Source of the DNA: Streptomyces sp. TRM70350 | GTDB taxonomy: Bacteria; Actinomycetota; Actinomycetes; Streptomycetales; Streptomycetaceae | Assembly (NCBI RefSeq): GCF_019219825.1 | Contig: NZ_JAHUXH010000005.1 | Location: forward strand, 186,001-250,000 | DNA length: 64,000 nucleotides | Reading direction: 5' to 3' | Shown: one piece after another, positions 15,363 through 24,150 of the stretch | How positions within the stretch are numbered: position 1 is the stretch's first letter | Layout of the letters: each line of letters opens with the position of its first letter | The notes under the pieces: generated by a model | What the model was told of the DNA's origin: nothing | What the model saw: the letters and a program-made list of their open reading frames with translations, nothing else | Databases searched by the model: none | Translations under genes and position numbers: made by a program

Positions 15363-15826
15363 AGGTATCCGGTGAGGACGCAGAGCCACACCACAAGCCG
15401 CCACCTGGCCCACCAGCGGGCCGACGGCAGGTCCCGGACCTTTTCGTAGCCGGTCTGCACCACTGCACCGAAGGCCGGGCCGAACACGGCAAGGGCGGCA
15501 ATACCGAACGCGGTCGTGGTCCGCAGGGCCTGGCCGGGCCGGGTGAACAACTGCTCGACCTGCCGCCTGGAGGCCGTCGACACGCCGGGCCCTTCCCCCA
15601 GCCACTGCGCGAACCCCCGCCCGTGCTCGGGATCGGCAGAGGAGACGATGATCAGCAGCGGCACCAGCGTGAGCAACCCCAGCGCCGCGAAGCCCAGCGA
15701 ACGAGACCACAGCTCAATATCCCTGCTCCGCCACCACCCGCGCCCGACTGGCGCACGGCTGATCACGTGGCGCAGTCGCCCGAACCAAGATGAACGGTCC
15801 GCGGCACCGGCAGGCTTCATCGGCAT
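15240..15826 (-). pseudogene. YihY/BrkB membrane protein, frameshifted and truncated
   Basis: From ATG 15826 (MPMKPAGAADRSSWFGRLRH) the product has the family core: IELWSRSLGFAALGLLTLVP with LLIIVSSAD, then RPGQALRTTTAFGIAALAVF, then RLVVWLCVLTGYLYVS. At about 15365 the frame breaks and stops; TTTLRREPLAGGAVASLSAV and LFLWWSQHLLLGGRIRW continue in another frame. Homology then ends at about 15240, leaving roughly two thirds of the usual 280-300 residues. Intact family members are inner-membrane proteins of unclear role. Confidence 0.78.
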
Positions 15827-15987
15827 GCCTGTCGACTTACCACGGTCGAAACCCTTGCCGCGCGAGGGCGCGACGCAGAGATTCCCGGATAGCCTGGAAG
15901 AACGATGGGCTACCGGGCTCAGCGGGCTGTGACTGCCCGCAGGGGGCAGCTCGTACCGGCCCGGATCAACGGCTCAGGAGGCAGGCC

Positions 15988-16344
15988 ATGATCCATTCAG
16001 CTGATATCCGCGAGTGGCGCAACCGCAGCGTCGTCGACCCGAAGGGCCACAAGATCGGCGTACTCGAAGCGGTCTACGTCGACACCACCACCGACGAACC
16101 GGCCATGGCCACGGTCCGCACCGGACTCCCCACCCGCCACAAGCTGGCCTTCGTACCCCTCGAAGAGGCGACCCTCGGGCCGGACTACGTCAAGGTCTCC
16201 TACACCAAGGCACTGGTGAAGAAGGCGCCCTCGGTCGGCATGGACGACATCCTGCCCGCCGAGTCAGAGGAAGCGATCTTCCAGCACTACGACATGCCCT
16301 ACCAGGCAGGCGCAGGCGGCGAGCGGCAACTCGCGCGCCGCTGA
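15988..16344 (+). CDS. PRC-barrel domain protein
   Basis: A 118-residue cytoplasmic protein from ATG 15988, preceded by AGGAGG. The PRC-barrel covers residues 1-80: MIHSADIREWRNRSVVDPKG, HKIGVLEAVYVDTTTDEPAM, ATVRTGLPTRHKLAFVPLEE and DYVKVSYTKALVKKAP. The C-terminal part contains an acidic segment ending in HYDMPYQAG and a basic RQLARR end. The family adopts the barrel seen in RimM and in photosynthetic reaction centres; in actinobacteria such small members are often linked to stress, without a known mechanism. It is the intact version of the relic at 13661-14016. Confidence 0.85.
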   Translation: MIHSADIREWRNRSVVDPKGHKIGVLEAVYVDTTTDEPAMATVRTGLPTRHKLAFVPLEEATLGPDYVKVSYTKALVKKAPSVGMDDILPAESEEAIFQHYDMPYQAGAGGERQLARR

Positions 16345-16382
16345 TCGCCCGCGCTCAGCCCCCCAAGGGAGACGTACCCGCC

Positions 16383-16553
16383 ATGGCCCTTTTGCTGTTT
16401 CTCGTTCTGGTCGCCGTCGTGCTGGGAATCATCGGAGTGGTCGCAGAAGGGTTGGGCTACTTGTTGATCATCGGCATCGCGGTCCTTGTGGCTGCGCTGG
16501 TCCTCATGGCCGTCCGCTGGTCCCAGCGAACCGGTCGCCGCCCCCTCCGATAG
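16383..16553 (+). CDS. Small hydrophobic membrane protein
   Basis: A 56-residue protein from ATG 16383 with AAGGGAG upstream. Two membrane helices occupy nearly all of it: MALLLFLVLVAVVLGIIGVV and GYLLIIGIAVLVAALVLMAV, ending in a basic RWSQRTGRRPLR tail. It follows the PRC-barrel gene by 38 bases in the same direction, so co-transcription is likely. This resembles other two-helix stress proteins in Streptomyces; function unknown. Confidence 0.65.
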   Translation: MALLLFLVLVAVVLGIIGVVAEGLGYLLIIGIAVLVAALVLMAVRWSQRTGRRPLR

Positions 16554-16688
16554 CGAGCGACACCCTGCACTCCGTGGAAGCCCAGCCGCTGGGAGCCGTT
16601 TGGGAGCCGACCCGCTCTCCGATCCCTCCCAACACCACCGCTTGCGGCCCTGTCCACGACCGGCAGAACGTCGTTACGATCACTGGCC

Positions 16689-17582
16689 ATGGACTGGCTC
16701 GAACGCACCGCGAAGTTGAGGCAGTGGACCAGAAGCGGGACGCGCGCGCCGCACAAACCTCTCCTGCTCATATACGCCCTTGCCCGGTTCCAGGAGGACG
16801 CTGACAGCGAGCTGCGGTACAGCGCGGTGGAGGAGGACCTGCAGCAGCTGCTGACCGAGTACGGCCCTCCCAACAAGACGACGCCGGCCTACCCGTTCCA
16901 CCACCTGGTCAGCGACGGCGTATGGGAAGTGCATACCGACAGTGGTCCCGGCAGTCCAGGAAGTGGCCTGCGGGAGCTCCGGGAGTCGGGTGCCACCGGA
17001 CGACTCGCGCCGGAACTCAGAGCGGCTCTGCGGCGCGAACCGCAACTGCTGCACCGAATAGCGCGGTCGCTGCTCGACCTGCACTTCGCTCCCTCGCTCC
17101 ACAGCGAGTTGTGCGAAACCGTCGGCCTGGACTTGAAGCCGGCGGAGACCGACCAGCTCTCCGTCGCCCGGAGGCAGCGAGACCGGCGGATGCGCGAGCT
17201 GGTGCTGACCGCGTACGAGTACCAGTGCGCCTTCTGCGGCTATGACGGCCGGATCGGCGCGGTGCCGGTCGGGCTGGAGGCCGCTCACGTGCGGTGGTGG
17301 GCGTTCGACGGCCCCGACGACGTCGACAACGGACTGTGCCTGTGCTCCCTGCACCACAAGCTCTTCGACAAGGGCGTCCTCGGCGTCGACGACGGCCACC
17401 GCATCCTGGTCTCCCAACGCTTCGTCGGCCACAGCCCCGCCTCCCGCGAGCACGTCATAGCACTCGCGGGCCGTCCCCTGGTGGGCCCACAGCCAGGCGC
17501 ACGCCCTGTCGCGGCCGACCACCTCGCCTGGCACACCAGCCAGGTCTTCCACGGCACACCCCGCCCCGCCACCGCCCCCTGA
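16689..17582 (+). CDS. HNH endonuclease, phosphorothioated-DNA type
   Basis: A 297-residue protein from ATG 16689. The N-terminal 160 residues (RQWTRSGTRAPHKPLLLIYA, TTPAYPFHHLVSDGVWEV) match the sulfur-binding SRA-independent domain used by ScoMcrA-type enzymes. The C-terminal HNH domain contains YQCAFCGYDGRIGAVPVGLE, AAHVRWWAFDGPDDVDNGLC and LCSLHHKLFDKG, with the zinc cysteines and the catalytic His of the family. Related enzymes bind DNA carrying phosphorothioate sulfur and cleave near it, so they reject DNA from hosts with dnd modification. No dnd or ssp genes are in this window, as expected for a type IV restriction enzyme. Substrate specificity is inferred from family resemblance. Confidence 0.85.
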   Translation: MDWLERTAKLRQWTRSGTRAPHKPLLLIYALARFQEDADSELRYSAVEEDLQQLLTEYGPPNKTTPAYPFHHLVSDGVWEVHTDSGPGSPGSGLRELRESGATGRLAPELRAALRREPQLLHRIARSLLDLHFAPSLHSELCETVGLDLKPAETDQLSVARRQRDRRMRELVLTAYEYQCAFCGYDGRIGAVPVGLEAAHVRWWAFDGPDDVDNGLCLCSLHHKLFDKGVLGVDDGHRILVSQRFVGHSPASREHVIALAGRPLVGPQPGARPVAADHLAWHTSQVFHGTPRPATAP

Positions 17583-17702
17583 CGGGCTGTCGACGAACCT
17601 GGCTCTTCGGTCCCACCGACAGCACGACCGCACAGGTCAGGACTGGGCATCGCAACGGTCGCCGGGCCCGGAGTCGGCAGCCCCCGGGCCCGGCGAAGGG
17701 GG

Positions 17703-18326
17703 CTACTCGAACGGCACGTTTATGCAGGCCAGGCGGGCCCCGGCCGTTCCGGCGTGGCCCTCGTGCGTCGAGGTGGCCATCTCGTGCAGCACTACCGAGC
17801 GGGCGCCACCCTCGCGGAACCGCCAGTCGACGATGGCTATGGAGCGGTCCGAGCCGTCCTTGTTGGTGGTCAGATCCAGCCACACCTCATTGCGCGGGTT
17901 GGCGAAGTCGGGGTCCACCGAAGGCTGCACCGGGTCCACCCTGTTCTGGTAGTGCGGCCCGGAGTCCGCGGGCAGCGCGCCACACGGCTTGGTGTGCACA
18001 TGGGCGCCGTAGACGCGGTTCGGGACCAGGTCCCTCAGCCGCAGTTCGATCCGCGTACCACCGTTGCGGCGCAGCTCCTCCTTGACCTGGACCCGGCCGG
18101 ACACCGGTACCAACTCGCTGTTGTAGGTCACCGCTTCCGCCTTGGGCGCGGTGCTCGCCGGGGAGAACGCCGTCTTGACGACGACCTTGCGCACCGGAGG
18201 CTTGGCGCCCCTCGACTCGGTGGCCCCAGCGGTCGCCATCACGCCGACGCCTAAGGCAACGGCACCGACGCCGGCCACGACGGCCAGGAGGCCCTTGTGT
18301 TGGGTGGTGAGCTTGTGCTTGGACAT
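17703..18326 (-). CDS. Cu/Zn superoxide dismutase-like secreted protein
   Basis: A 207-residue protein from ATG 18326. The N-terminus has a basic start and one hydrophobic segment (LLAVVAGVGAVALGVGVMAT) acting as signal peptide or anchor. The mature part contains GAHVHTKPCGALPADSGPHY, corresponding to the metal-binding HVH...C...GPH region of the family, followed by DFANPRNEVWLDLTTNKDGS and ARSVVLHEMATSTHEGHAGT. Not all copper ligands can be assigned, so catalytic activity is uncertain; many actinobacterial members are divergent. An extracytoplasmic antioxidant role fits the stress context. Confidence 0.75.
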   Translation of the reverse strand: MSKHKLTTQHKGLLAVVAGVGAVALGVGVMATAGATESRGAKPPVRKVVVKTAFSPASTAPKAEAVTYNSELVPVSGRVQVKEELRRNGGTRIELRLRDLVPNRVYGAHVHTKPCGALPADSGPHYQNRVDPVQPSVDPDFANPRNEVWLDLTTNKDGSDRSIAIVDWRFREGGARSVVLHEMATSTHEGHAGTAGARLACINVPFE

Positions 18327-18757
18327 GGCAATGCTCCAGTGGGTGGCGAGATTTGTCGGCAGCCGTGGTCGAGGAGAGCTGTCCGGACTGTCCGGCTGTC
18401 CGACCTGTCGGAGTCATCCGTGGGCATCCGCGGATCGACCAGGCCGGAACCATGGTGACCTCCGTGGTGCTTGTGGTGGTGGTCTTGGAGGGCTGCGTCA
18501 GCGTTCGGTAAGAACTCGCCCCGCTTCACCGGCCCCCGCGGCACCGGTGGTCCTCACCGGGCCGCTACGAGCAGTGGTCATCGATGGAGCCGGTGATCAC
18601 CGCGCGGAACGACCGCACCGCTCGGTGAGCGGCCACCAGCACGCGCCCATGCGAGGTGCGCGATCGTGAAGGCGATCCTCCACCGGGGCCTGACCGGCTC
18701 GGTGGGCCTACCTCCCGCTCGAACTGCGACGAAGAGCACGACGTCGCGCCAAGGGCA
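18327..18757. other. Stretch without a supported gene
   Basis: About 430 bases upstream of the SOD-like gene. It should hold the promoter of that gene (reverse strand). No reading frame here carries recognisable motifs; I see no clear hairpin or repeat. Confidence 0.5.
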
Positions 18758-18758
18758 T

Positions 18759-19092
18759 TACGAGACCTTCGCGATGGCGCCCGCCCCCTGGAGGGTGAAG
18801 TTGTCGAACGCGATCCGGCTCTCGACGATCTTCCCGTCGACCGCCCACCGGCCCGGCCAGGGCGCGGGTGACCTCCAGGCCGTCCGGCTGCGGCATGCGG
18901 ATGTCGACGAGGCACACGTCCGGGCGCAGTCGGCGGGCGAGCTCGACGCAGGCGGCGCCGTCGGCGGCCTCGCCAACGGCCTCCAGGTCGGGCTGGTGCC
19001 CAGGATCAACCGGAAGCCGGTGCGGACCATCTCCCGGTCGTCGGCGATCAGTACCCGCGTCCGTGGGCGTTCCGGTCACTGCCGCCGCTCAT
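18759..19092 (-). pseudogene. NarL-type response regulator relic
   Basis: From ATG 19092 the intended product RVLIADDREMVRTGFRLILG can be read after a small shift near 19055, and DLEAVGEAADGAACVELARR then LRPDVCLVDIRMPQPDGLEV after another near 18993. The phosphoacceptor Asp is in LVDIRMP. The receiver stops at about 18860 after LAGPVG; the C-terminal HTH output domain is gone. The following codons (DGKIVESRIAFDNFTLQGAG to TAA 18759) are from something else, perhaps an NTF2-like protein. The ATG overlaps the stop of the histidine-kinase relic (ATGA), so the two were once an operon. Confidence 0.7.
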
Positions 19093-19510
19093 ACCGGTGA
19101 TCCTTCCACAGCCCCCAGGACGGGGGAGGCGGCACTCACGCACCAGCCGCCGTCCGCTGTCCGGCCGCTGGTCAGCGCCCCCTTCCACGGCCTCCACGCG
19201 TTCGCGCAGCCCGACGAGGCCGAAGCCGCCCCGGCCGCCGGTCGGCGCGGTGGCGCGCACGGTCGGGGCGGTGTTGCGGGTCTCCACCCGCAGGTGACCT
19301 CGGGGATCGAACTCCAGGCGGACGGCGACGTCCGCACCGTGGGCGTGGCGCCGTACGTTCGTCAGCGCCTCCTGCACCACGCGGTGCACGGTCGTCTCCA
19401 CCTCGGGCGCCAGCCGCACCCCGCGCACCTCGGGCGCGACGTCCAGCGCCGCTTCGGTGCCGTTTCCGTGGGCGAGGGCACCGAACAGCCCGGCTTGCGT
19501 GCGCCGCCAA
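19089..19510 (-). pseudogene. NarL-type sensor histidine kinase relic
   Basis: Only the C-terminal ATPase part remains: LFGALAHGNGTEAALDVAPE, VHRVVQEALTNVRRHAHGAD (the N-box of DegS/NarX-type kinases) and GGRGGFGLVGLRERVEAVEG (the G-box). The frame then breaks near 19165 and the original ending (SGRTADGGWCVSAASPVLGA) is in another frame, stopping at 19089-19091. The dimerisation and sensor domains are missing upstream. No functional kinase can be made. Confidence 0.75.
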
Positions 19511-19678
19511 GCAGGGCATGGACGTGGCTCGGTCGGGCGGCAAGGAGACCGCGCCGGAACAGGGCAGGGTCGTCGCCGTCTCCGGGCACACGTTGCGCCC
19601 CGGCACCGGATCAGGACACGACAGGCCCCCAACCGACCAGCCCCTCCAGCCCACCAGCCCCCAGCCGACCAGCCCCCC

Positions 19679-20104
19679 TCAGCCCTCCTCCCCCACCGCC
19701 TTCTTCGGCAGCATGATCAGCCGAGCCACCACAAACGTCACCGGCACCGCCGCCAGCGAGGCGATCAGCGGAGCGAGGCGGTTCCCGGCGTGCAGGATGT
19801 CGACGATCACGTACACGCCCGCCGTGGTGACCACGAAGCTCGTGGCGTTCGTCAGGGGAAAGAGAAGAAACTTCCGCCACGTCGGGCGGGTTCGGTAGGT
19901 GAAGTACGTGTTGAGGAAGAAGGATCCCGTCATGCTCAGGGCCGTCGCGACGACATGTGCGGCCAGGTACGGCAGGTGGGGCAGGAACAGGAGATAGAAG
20001 CCGTAGTACGTCCCGGTGTTGATGACACCGATCACGGCGAAGGTCAGGACCTGCCCCGTGATCGGACCCGCCTCCGCAGGGCGCGTAGTCGCTGGCGTGC
20101 TCAT
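19679..20104 (-). CDS. GtrA family membrane protein
   Basis: A 141-residue protein with four predicted membrane helices: QVLTFAVIGVINTGTYYGFY, HVVATALSMTGSFFLNTYFT, a segment around TSFVVTTAGVYVIVDIL, and LAPLIASLAAVPVTFVVARL. The NTG..F and NTYFTF-like motifs are typical of the GtrA family. GtrA proteins are thought to flip or assist polyprenyl-phosphate sugars made by the adjacent GtrB-type glycosyltransferase. It is the last gene of a three-gene operon; its start overlaps the stop of the glycosyltransferase by one base. Confidence 0.9.
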   Translation of the reverse strand: MSTPATTRPAEAGPITGQVLTFAVIGVINTGTYYGFYLLFLPHLPYLAAHVVATALSMTGSFFLNTYFTYRTRPTWRKFLLFPLTNATSFVVTTAGVYVIVDILHAGNRLAPLIASLAAVPVTFVVARLIMLPKKAVGEEG

Positions 20105-21093
20105 CAGGGAATGAGGTCCTTCGTCCTGCCGCCCGTACTGCCGCCCGTCCTGCGTTCCGGCGTTCCTTTCACATTCGTCGCCTTCACCAGGAAGTGCGGG
20201 CGGCCCTTCACCTCGTAGTAGATCCGGCCCGTGTACTCACCGATGATCCCCAGCATGATCATCTGCATGCCGGCCGCCGCCGTGACGGCGGTGATGATCG
20301 TGACGTAGCCGGGCGTGTCCACGCCGTTGACCAGTGCGGCGATCACGATCCACGCCGTGTACAGGCCCGTGCAGAGCAGCAGCCCCATGCCGAGGTAGAG
20401 GGCCGCCCGCAGCGGTCTGTTGTTGAACGAGATCAGGCCGTCCAGGCCGTAGTTGAGCAGGCCCCGCAGCGTCCAGGAGCTGCGGCCGTGCTCGCGTACG
20501 GCGTTCTCGTACTCGAAGGTCGTGCTCGGAAAGCCCACCCACGCGAACAGGCCCTTGGAGAAGCGGTTGTACTCCGTGAGGTCCAGGACCGCGTCCACCA
20601 CCCGGCGGGACAGCAGGCGGAAGTCGCCCACGCCGTCCATCAGTTCCACGTCCACGAGACGGTTGACGAGGCGGTAGTAGAGGCGTGCCGTCAGTGTGCG
20701 GAGCATCCCGTCGCCGGTTCGCGTGCGCTTCGCGATGACCTGGTCGTGGCCCTCTTCGTGCAGGCCCACCATGCGGCGGATCAGTTCCGGCGGGTGCTGG
20801 AGGTCCGCGTCCATGATGATCACGGCGTCTCCGGAGGCGTGGCGCAGGCCGGCGAGGAGGGCCGCCTCCTTGCCGAAGTTGCGGCTGAAGGAGACATAGC
20901 GCACGCGCGCGTCCAGTTCGGCCAGGTGCTTCAGCAGAAGCAGCGTACGGTCGCGGCTGCCGTCGTCGACGTACACGAACTCCATGTCATGGCCCAGTGG
21001 AAGGAGTTCCTCCGCGACCTTCTGGACCGTCTCGTGGAAGCGTTCGATGACGTCTTCCTCGTTGAAACAGGGCGCGACGATCGATATCAGCAT
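20104..21093 (-). CDS. GtrB/DPM1-type glycosyltransferase family 2
   Basis: A 329-residue protein. The GT-A domain begins with VAPCFNEEDVIERFHETV, has the DDGSRD motif near residue 43, the DXD-like MDADLQHPPELI near residue 95, and the later RRMV and VGDFRLLSRRVVDAV blocks. Two membrane helices follow near residues 235-305 (ALYLGMGLLLCTGLYTAWIV and ITAVTAAAGMQMIMLGIIGE). This architecture is that of enzymes that transfer a sugar from a nucleotide donor to polyprenyl phosphate at the inner face of the membrane. The partner flippase (GtrA) follows immediately. Confidence 0.92.
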   Translation of the reverse strand: MLISIVAPCFNEEDVIERFHETVQKVAEELLPLGHDMEFVYVDDGSRDRTLLLLKHLAELDARVRYVSFSRNFGKEAALLAGLRHASGDAVIIMDADLQHPPELIRRMVGLHEEGHDQVIAKRTRTGDGMLRTLTARLYYRLVNRLVDVELMDGVGDFRLLSRRVVDAVLDLTEYNRFSKGLFAWVGFPSTTFEYENAVREHGRSSWTLRGLLNYGLDGLISFNNRPLRAALYLGMGLLLCTGLYTAWIVIAALVNGVDTPGYVTIITAVTAAAGMQMIMLGIIGEYTGRIYYEVKGRPHFLVKATNVKGTPERRTGGSTGGRTKDLIP

Positions 21094-21130
21094 GGTTTCC
21101 CCCAGGTCTTCGGCGGGCGCGGGTGGCCGG

Positions 21131-23857
21131 TCACGCGCCCGCGCGCTCGGGTAATGGAGTCGTCGGTCGGGGTGGTGCGGGAACGTGGGGCGGGGTACGT
21201 CGCCGCAGGCGGCGGTCCCGTACGGCGGTCAGGGCGGCCAGCGCGAACAGGGTCAGCAGCGACGCCCCGCCGACCGCCGCGCCCAGCCGCAGACCGGGTG
21301 GATGGAACGTGCAGGTGAGGGTCGCGGCGGAGCCGTTCAGGGGTACGGCGATCAGGCCGTAGTACTGCTGCGCGGGTACGGCCGGAGCGTCCCCCGTCGC
21401 GCAGCGCCACCCGGCGATCCGGGGGGCGGCGACCACGGCCGTTCCCCTGCTGCCGGGCGGGAGTTCGGCGCGGATCTCGCCGCCGTCGGAGACCGTCACC
21501 CTGGTGGCGCCGGTGGCCGTGAGCTGTTCGGCTGCCGTGCGCAGGCGCGCGGTGTCCAGGCAGCCGACCGCGCCGTCGGGGACGACGCCCTCGCGGTCGG
21601 GGGACAGTTCGACGCGGAGGCGGCCGGACGCCGGGACCGTGCCGAGTCGCTGCAGGGCGGCGATCTTGGTGACGGGGTGGTCCGCTCGGAAGCGGCCCGT
21701 CAGGCCGTCGGCCGTGTCGCCGGTGAGGCGCGCGGTGCCCGAGAAGTGCGGCGCCCACAGGTAGACCTCGTCACCCGCGGGGCAGTGGGCCGTGATCGTC
21801 GGCCGGTTCCCTTCGGCAGCGCCGCGGGCGGATATGAGGACGCCCGGCCGGTCGTCCGCGCTGCGCCGCGGCAGGGCGCCGTCCGCCGTGCGCACGGTGA
21901 TGCGCGGGACGGTGTAGACGCGGGTGCCCAGCATGAGTTCCTGGTTGCGGTACGGCGACGGGCCGAAGTCGGCGACCGTCCCGCGCGCGTCCGGCGGCCG
22001 TACCGTGACCAGCGGCGGAACCTCCTGCCGGGACACGCTCAGCGTGCCGCCCTCGTGCCGGAACCACCTCTGGTGCGGGTCCGGCGGTGAGTGCACCCGT
22101 GCGCCGACGGAGAAGAGCACGTCCGTGACGGCGTTGTCGAGGCTCTGGACGTTGCGGCCGCGCGAGGTCCAGCCGTCGCCGAGGGCGGTGAGGGTGCGGC
22201 TGAGGACGTCGGAGGTGAGGCTGCTGTAGTACTGGGCGCCCTGCCCGCCGACCATCAGCGGGTCGTTGCCGACGGTCTGCTCCCGGCCCGGGTCGGTGCG
22301 GTACCGGGGCCAGCCGTCGGCCTGCGCGATCGCCTCCGCCTGCCGTTCCTGCCGCGCTCCCCAGGGCGCGTAGTCGTCCATGTGCCCGAGGCGCAGCCGA
22401 CTGGCCACGGCGGACGTCGCGGTGGCCTCGCCGAGCTGCGTACCGACGAGCAGCGTCGCGGCCAGGGCGGGCAGCACGACACGGCCCCGGGCGCTCAGGC
22501 GAGGCCCCCGGGCCCGCCGGACGGCGAGCAGCGCCAGCCCGGCCACCGCCCCCGCCACGGCCGTGAAGAACACCGGCCAGGCGAACGGCCGTATCAGATA
22601 ACTCCCGCTCGCCACGATCGCGATGAGCGCCAGCAGCCCGCCCGCGGCACTCAGCGCCCGCCATCCGGGCACCCCGTACGCCAGCGCATGCCACGCCGCG
22701 ATGACCAGCAGCGCGCACAGCACGAACGTCTGCCGGTACGCACTGCCCTGCGGCGTCGCGAAGGCGTGCCACAGCAGATGCGTAGGGCCCCACTGCAGCG
22801 ACAGTGCGACGGCGGCCACCAGCAGCGTCCAGCCGTGGCGCACCCGCCGGGGCACCGCCCGGTGGAAGGGCAGGGCGAGGGCCAGCAGCAGCGCGGTGGT
22901 GCCGACGTACACGGCCGGGGAGCCGAAGCCGTACGTCGCCGGCAGCAGCCGCGCCAGCACGTCCTCCGTCGGCACCGGCACGAAGTCCCGGACGCGGCCG
23001 GGATAGGCGTGCGTGGTGCCGAAGTACACGACCGTCACCAGCGGCGCGGCCAGCCCCACTCCGAGGCCGACGGTCAGCACCGCGCGGCCCGCCGCGCGGA
23101 GCTTGTGCCGCAGCGTGCCGTCGGTGAGCGACAGCCGCAGCAGCAGCACCAGACCGGCGGCGAGGGTGGCCATGTACGCCGTGTAGAAGTTGGCGATCCA
23201 GGCGACCGCCACGATCAGCACACCGAGCACCTGACGCAACCGGCGGCCCCGCTCCCGCTCCTGGCCCCCGCCCCGCAGCGTCCACTCGCCGACCAGGCAC
23301 AGCAGCGGCAGGGCGAGGAGGCCGTCGAGCCACATCGTGTTGTACGAGGCGCTCGCCAGCGTCCAGCCGCACAGGGCGTACGACGCGCCGAGCAGGCCCG
23401 CCGCCCACCAGCGGCCGGGGCGCAGGGTGAGCAGCAGCCAGGCCATCGCGGCGGCGGCCGACGCCACCTTGAGCACGGTGATGACGTACACCGCGAGGTC
23501 GATCTCGTCCCGTGGGAACACCGCGACCAGCAGGGCGAACGGGCTGCTGACGTACGTGCCGAGGTCGGGCAGGAAGCTGGAGCCGTAGCCGGACTGCCAG
23601 TTGACGAGGAGTCCGCCGTCGGCCCTGCCGTGCAGCAGGTCCCAGAGGTGGGCGTGGAACGGGACGTACTGGTTGCCGAGGTCGTTGACGTTCCGGGTGC
23701 GGGGGCCGAAGGGGTAGGTGCGGGCGACGGCGTCGGCGGCGCAGAACGCGGTGATGGTGAGGACCGCGGCGAGCAGGGCGGCGGCCGGCCTGGGCCGGAG
23801 GGCGCCGAGGGCGGCCGCGAGCCTCGGCCCGGGGCCGTTCGGGGTCGTCGGTTTCAC
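21131..23857 (-). CDS. YfhO family multipass membrane protein
   Basis: A 908-residue protein with about a dozen membrane helices in the first 450 residues and another near the C-terminus (LRLGAAVGGASLLTLFALAA). An early extracytoplasmic loop contains GRADGGLLVNWQSGYGSSFL and DLGTYVSSPFALL, the region conserved in YfhO. A large extracytoplasmic domain spans about residues 480-850. YfhO proteins are GT-C-like and act in glycosylation of lipoteichoic acid or other surface polymers using lipid-linked sugars. It leads the operon with the GT2 and GtrA genes, 37 bases ahead, so it is the likely final transferase of that sugar route. The start at 23857 is the first ATG of the frame. Confidence 0.88.
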   Translation of the reverse strand: MKPTTPNGPGPRLAAALGALRPRPAAALLAAVLTITAFCAADAVARTYPFGPRTRNVNDLGNQYVPFHAHLWDLLHGRADGGLLVNWQSGYGSSFLPDLGTYVSSPFALLVAVFPRDEIDLAVYVITVLKVASAAAAMAWLLLTLRPGRWWAAGLLGASYALCGWTLASASYNTMWLDGLLALPLLCLVGEWTLRGGGQERERGRRLRQVLGVLIVAVAWIANFYTAYMATLAAGLVLLLRLSLTDGTLRHKLRAAGRAVLTVGLGVGLAAPLVTVVYFGTTHAYPGRVRDFVPVPTEDVLARLLPATYGFGSPAVYVGTTALLLALALPFHRAVPRRVRHGWTLLVAAVALSLQWGPTHLLWHAFATPQGSAYRQTFVLCALLVIAAWHALAYGVPGWRALSAAGGLLALIAIVASGSYLIRPFAWPVFFTAVAGAVAGLALLAVRRARGPRLSARGRVVLPALAATLLVGTQLGEATATSAVASRLRLGHMDDYAPWGARQERQAEAIAQADGWPRYRTDPGREQTVGNDPLMVGGQGAQYYSSLTSDVLSRTLTALGDGWTSRGRNVQSLDNAVTDVLFSVGARVHSPPDPHQRWFRHEGGTLSVSRQEVPPLVTVRPPDARGTVADFGPSPYRNQELMLGTRVYTVPRITVRTADGALPRRSADDRPGVLISARGAAEGNRPTITAHCPAGDEVYLWAPHFSGTARLTGDTADGLTGRFRADHPVTKIAALQRLGTVPASGRLRVELSPDREGVVPDGAVGCLDTARLRTAAEQLTATGATRVTVSDGGEIRAELPPGSRGTAVVAAPRIAGWRCATGDAPAVPAQQYYGLIAVPLNGSAATLTCTFHPPGLRLGAAVGGASLLTLFALAALTAVRDRRLRRRTPPHVPAPPRPTTPLPERAGA

Positions 23858-24086
23858 ACCCTGTCCCTGTCCTTTGAGGAATGGGAACGCACGGCATTTC
23901 GCCGGTGTGCGGCCGAAAGCGCGTTCTCGTTCGCCGACTTAGATGGCCGCCGGTTCCGATTGGTTGTGCCCTGGACGGAATTACCGGGCGAGAAACCGAA
24001 TACGTAGGAAGGCATTCCGGTTCTGGACCACATTCCGGCGAAATTGGTTATCGCCAGGTGAACCAAAGGCGTCATTCCAGCAACGC

Positions 24087-24120
24087 AAGCCGCCCCGGAG
24101 GCGTTCTCCCGGAGCGGCTT
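24087..24120 (+). terminator. Hairpin with 12-bp arms
   Basis: Arms 24087-24098 and 24109-24120 pair with one mismatch around a ten-base loop. No clear T tract follows. It could be a terminator of a short transcript or a leader structure. Confidence 0.5.
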
Positions 24121-24150
24121 GGGTAGGAGCCGGACATGATCTTGAGCAAC

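Noticed and set aside
18656..18871. Small forward ORF upstream of the two-component relics
   Set aside because: Composition is that of a shadow frame (Asp/Arg/Pro-rich) and it overlaps the regulator relic on the other strand.
22091..24007. Forward ORF of 638 codons antisense to the yfhO-type gene
   Set aside because: Arg/Gln/His-rich composition without membrane segments or motifs; the reverse frame encodes a typical YfhO protein.
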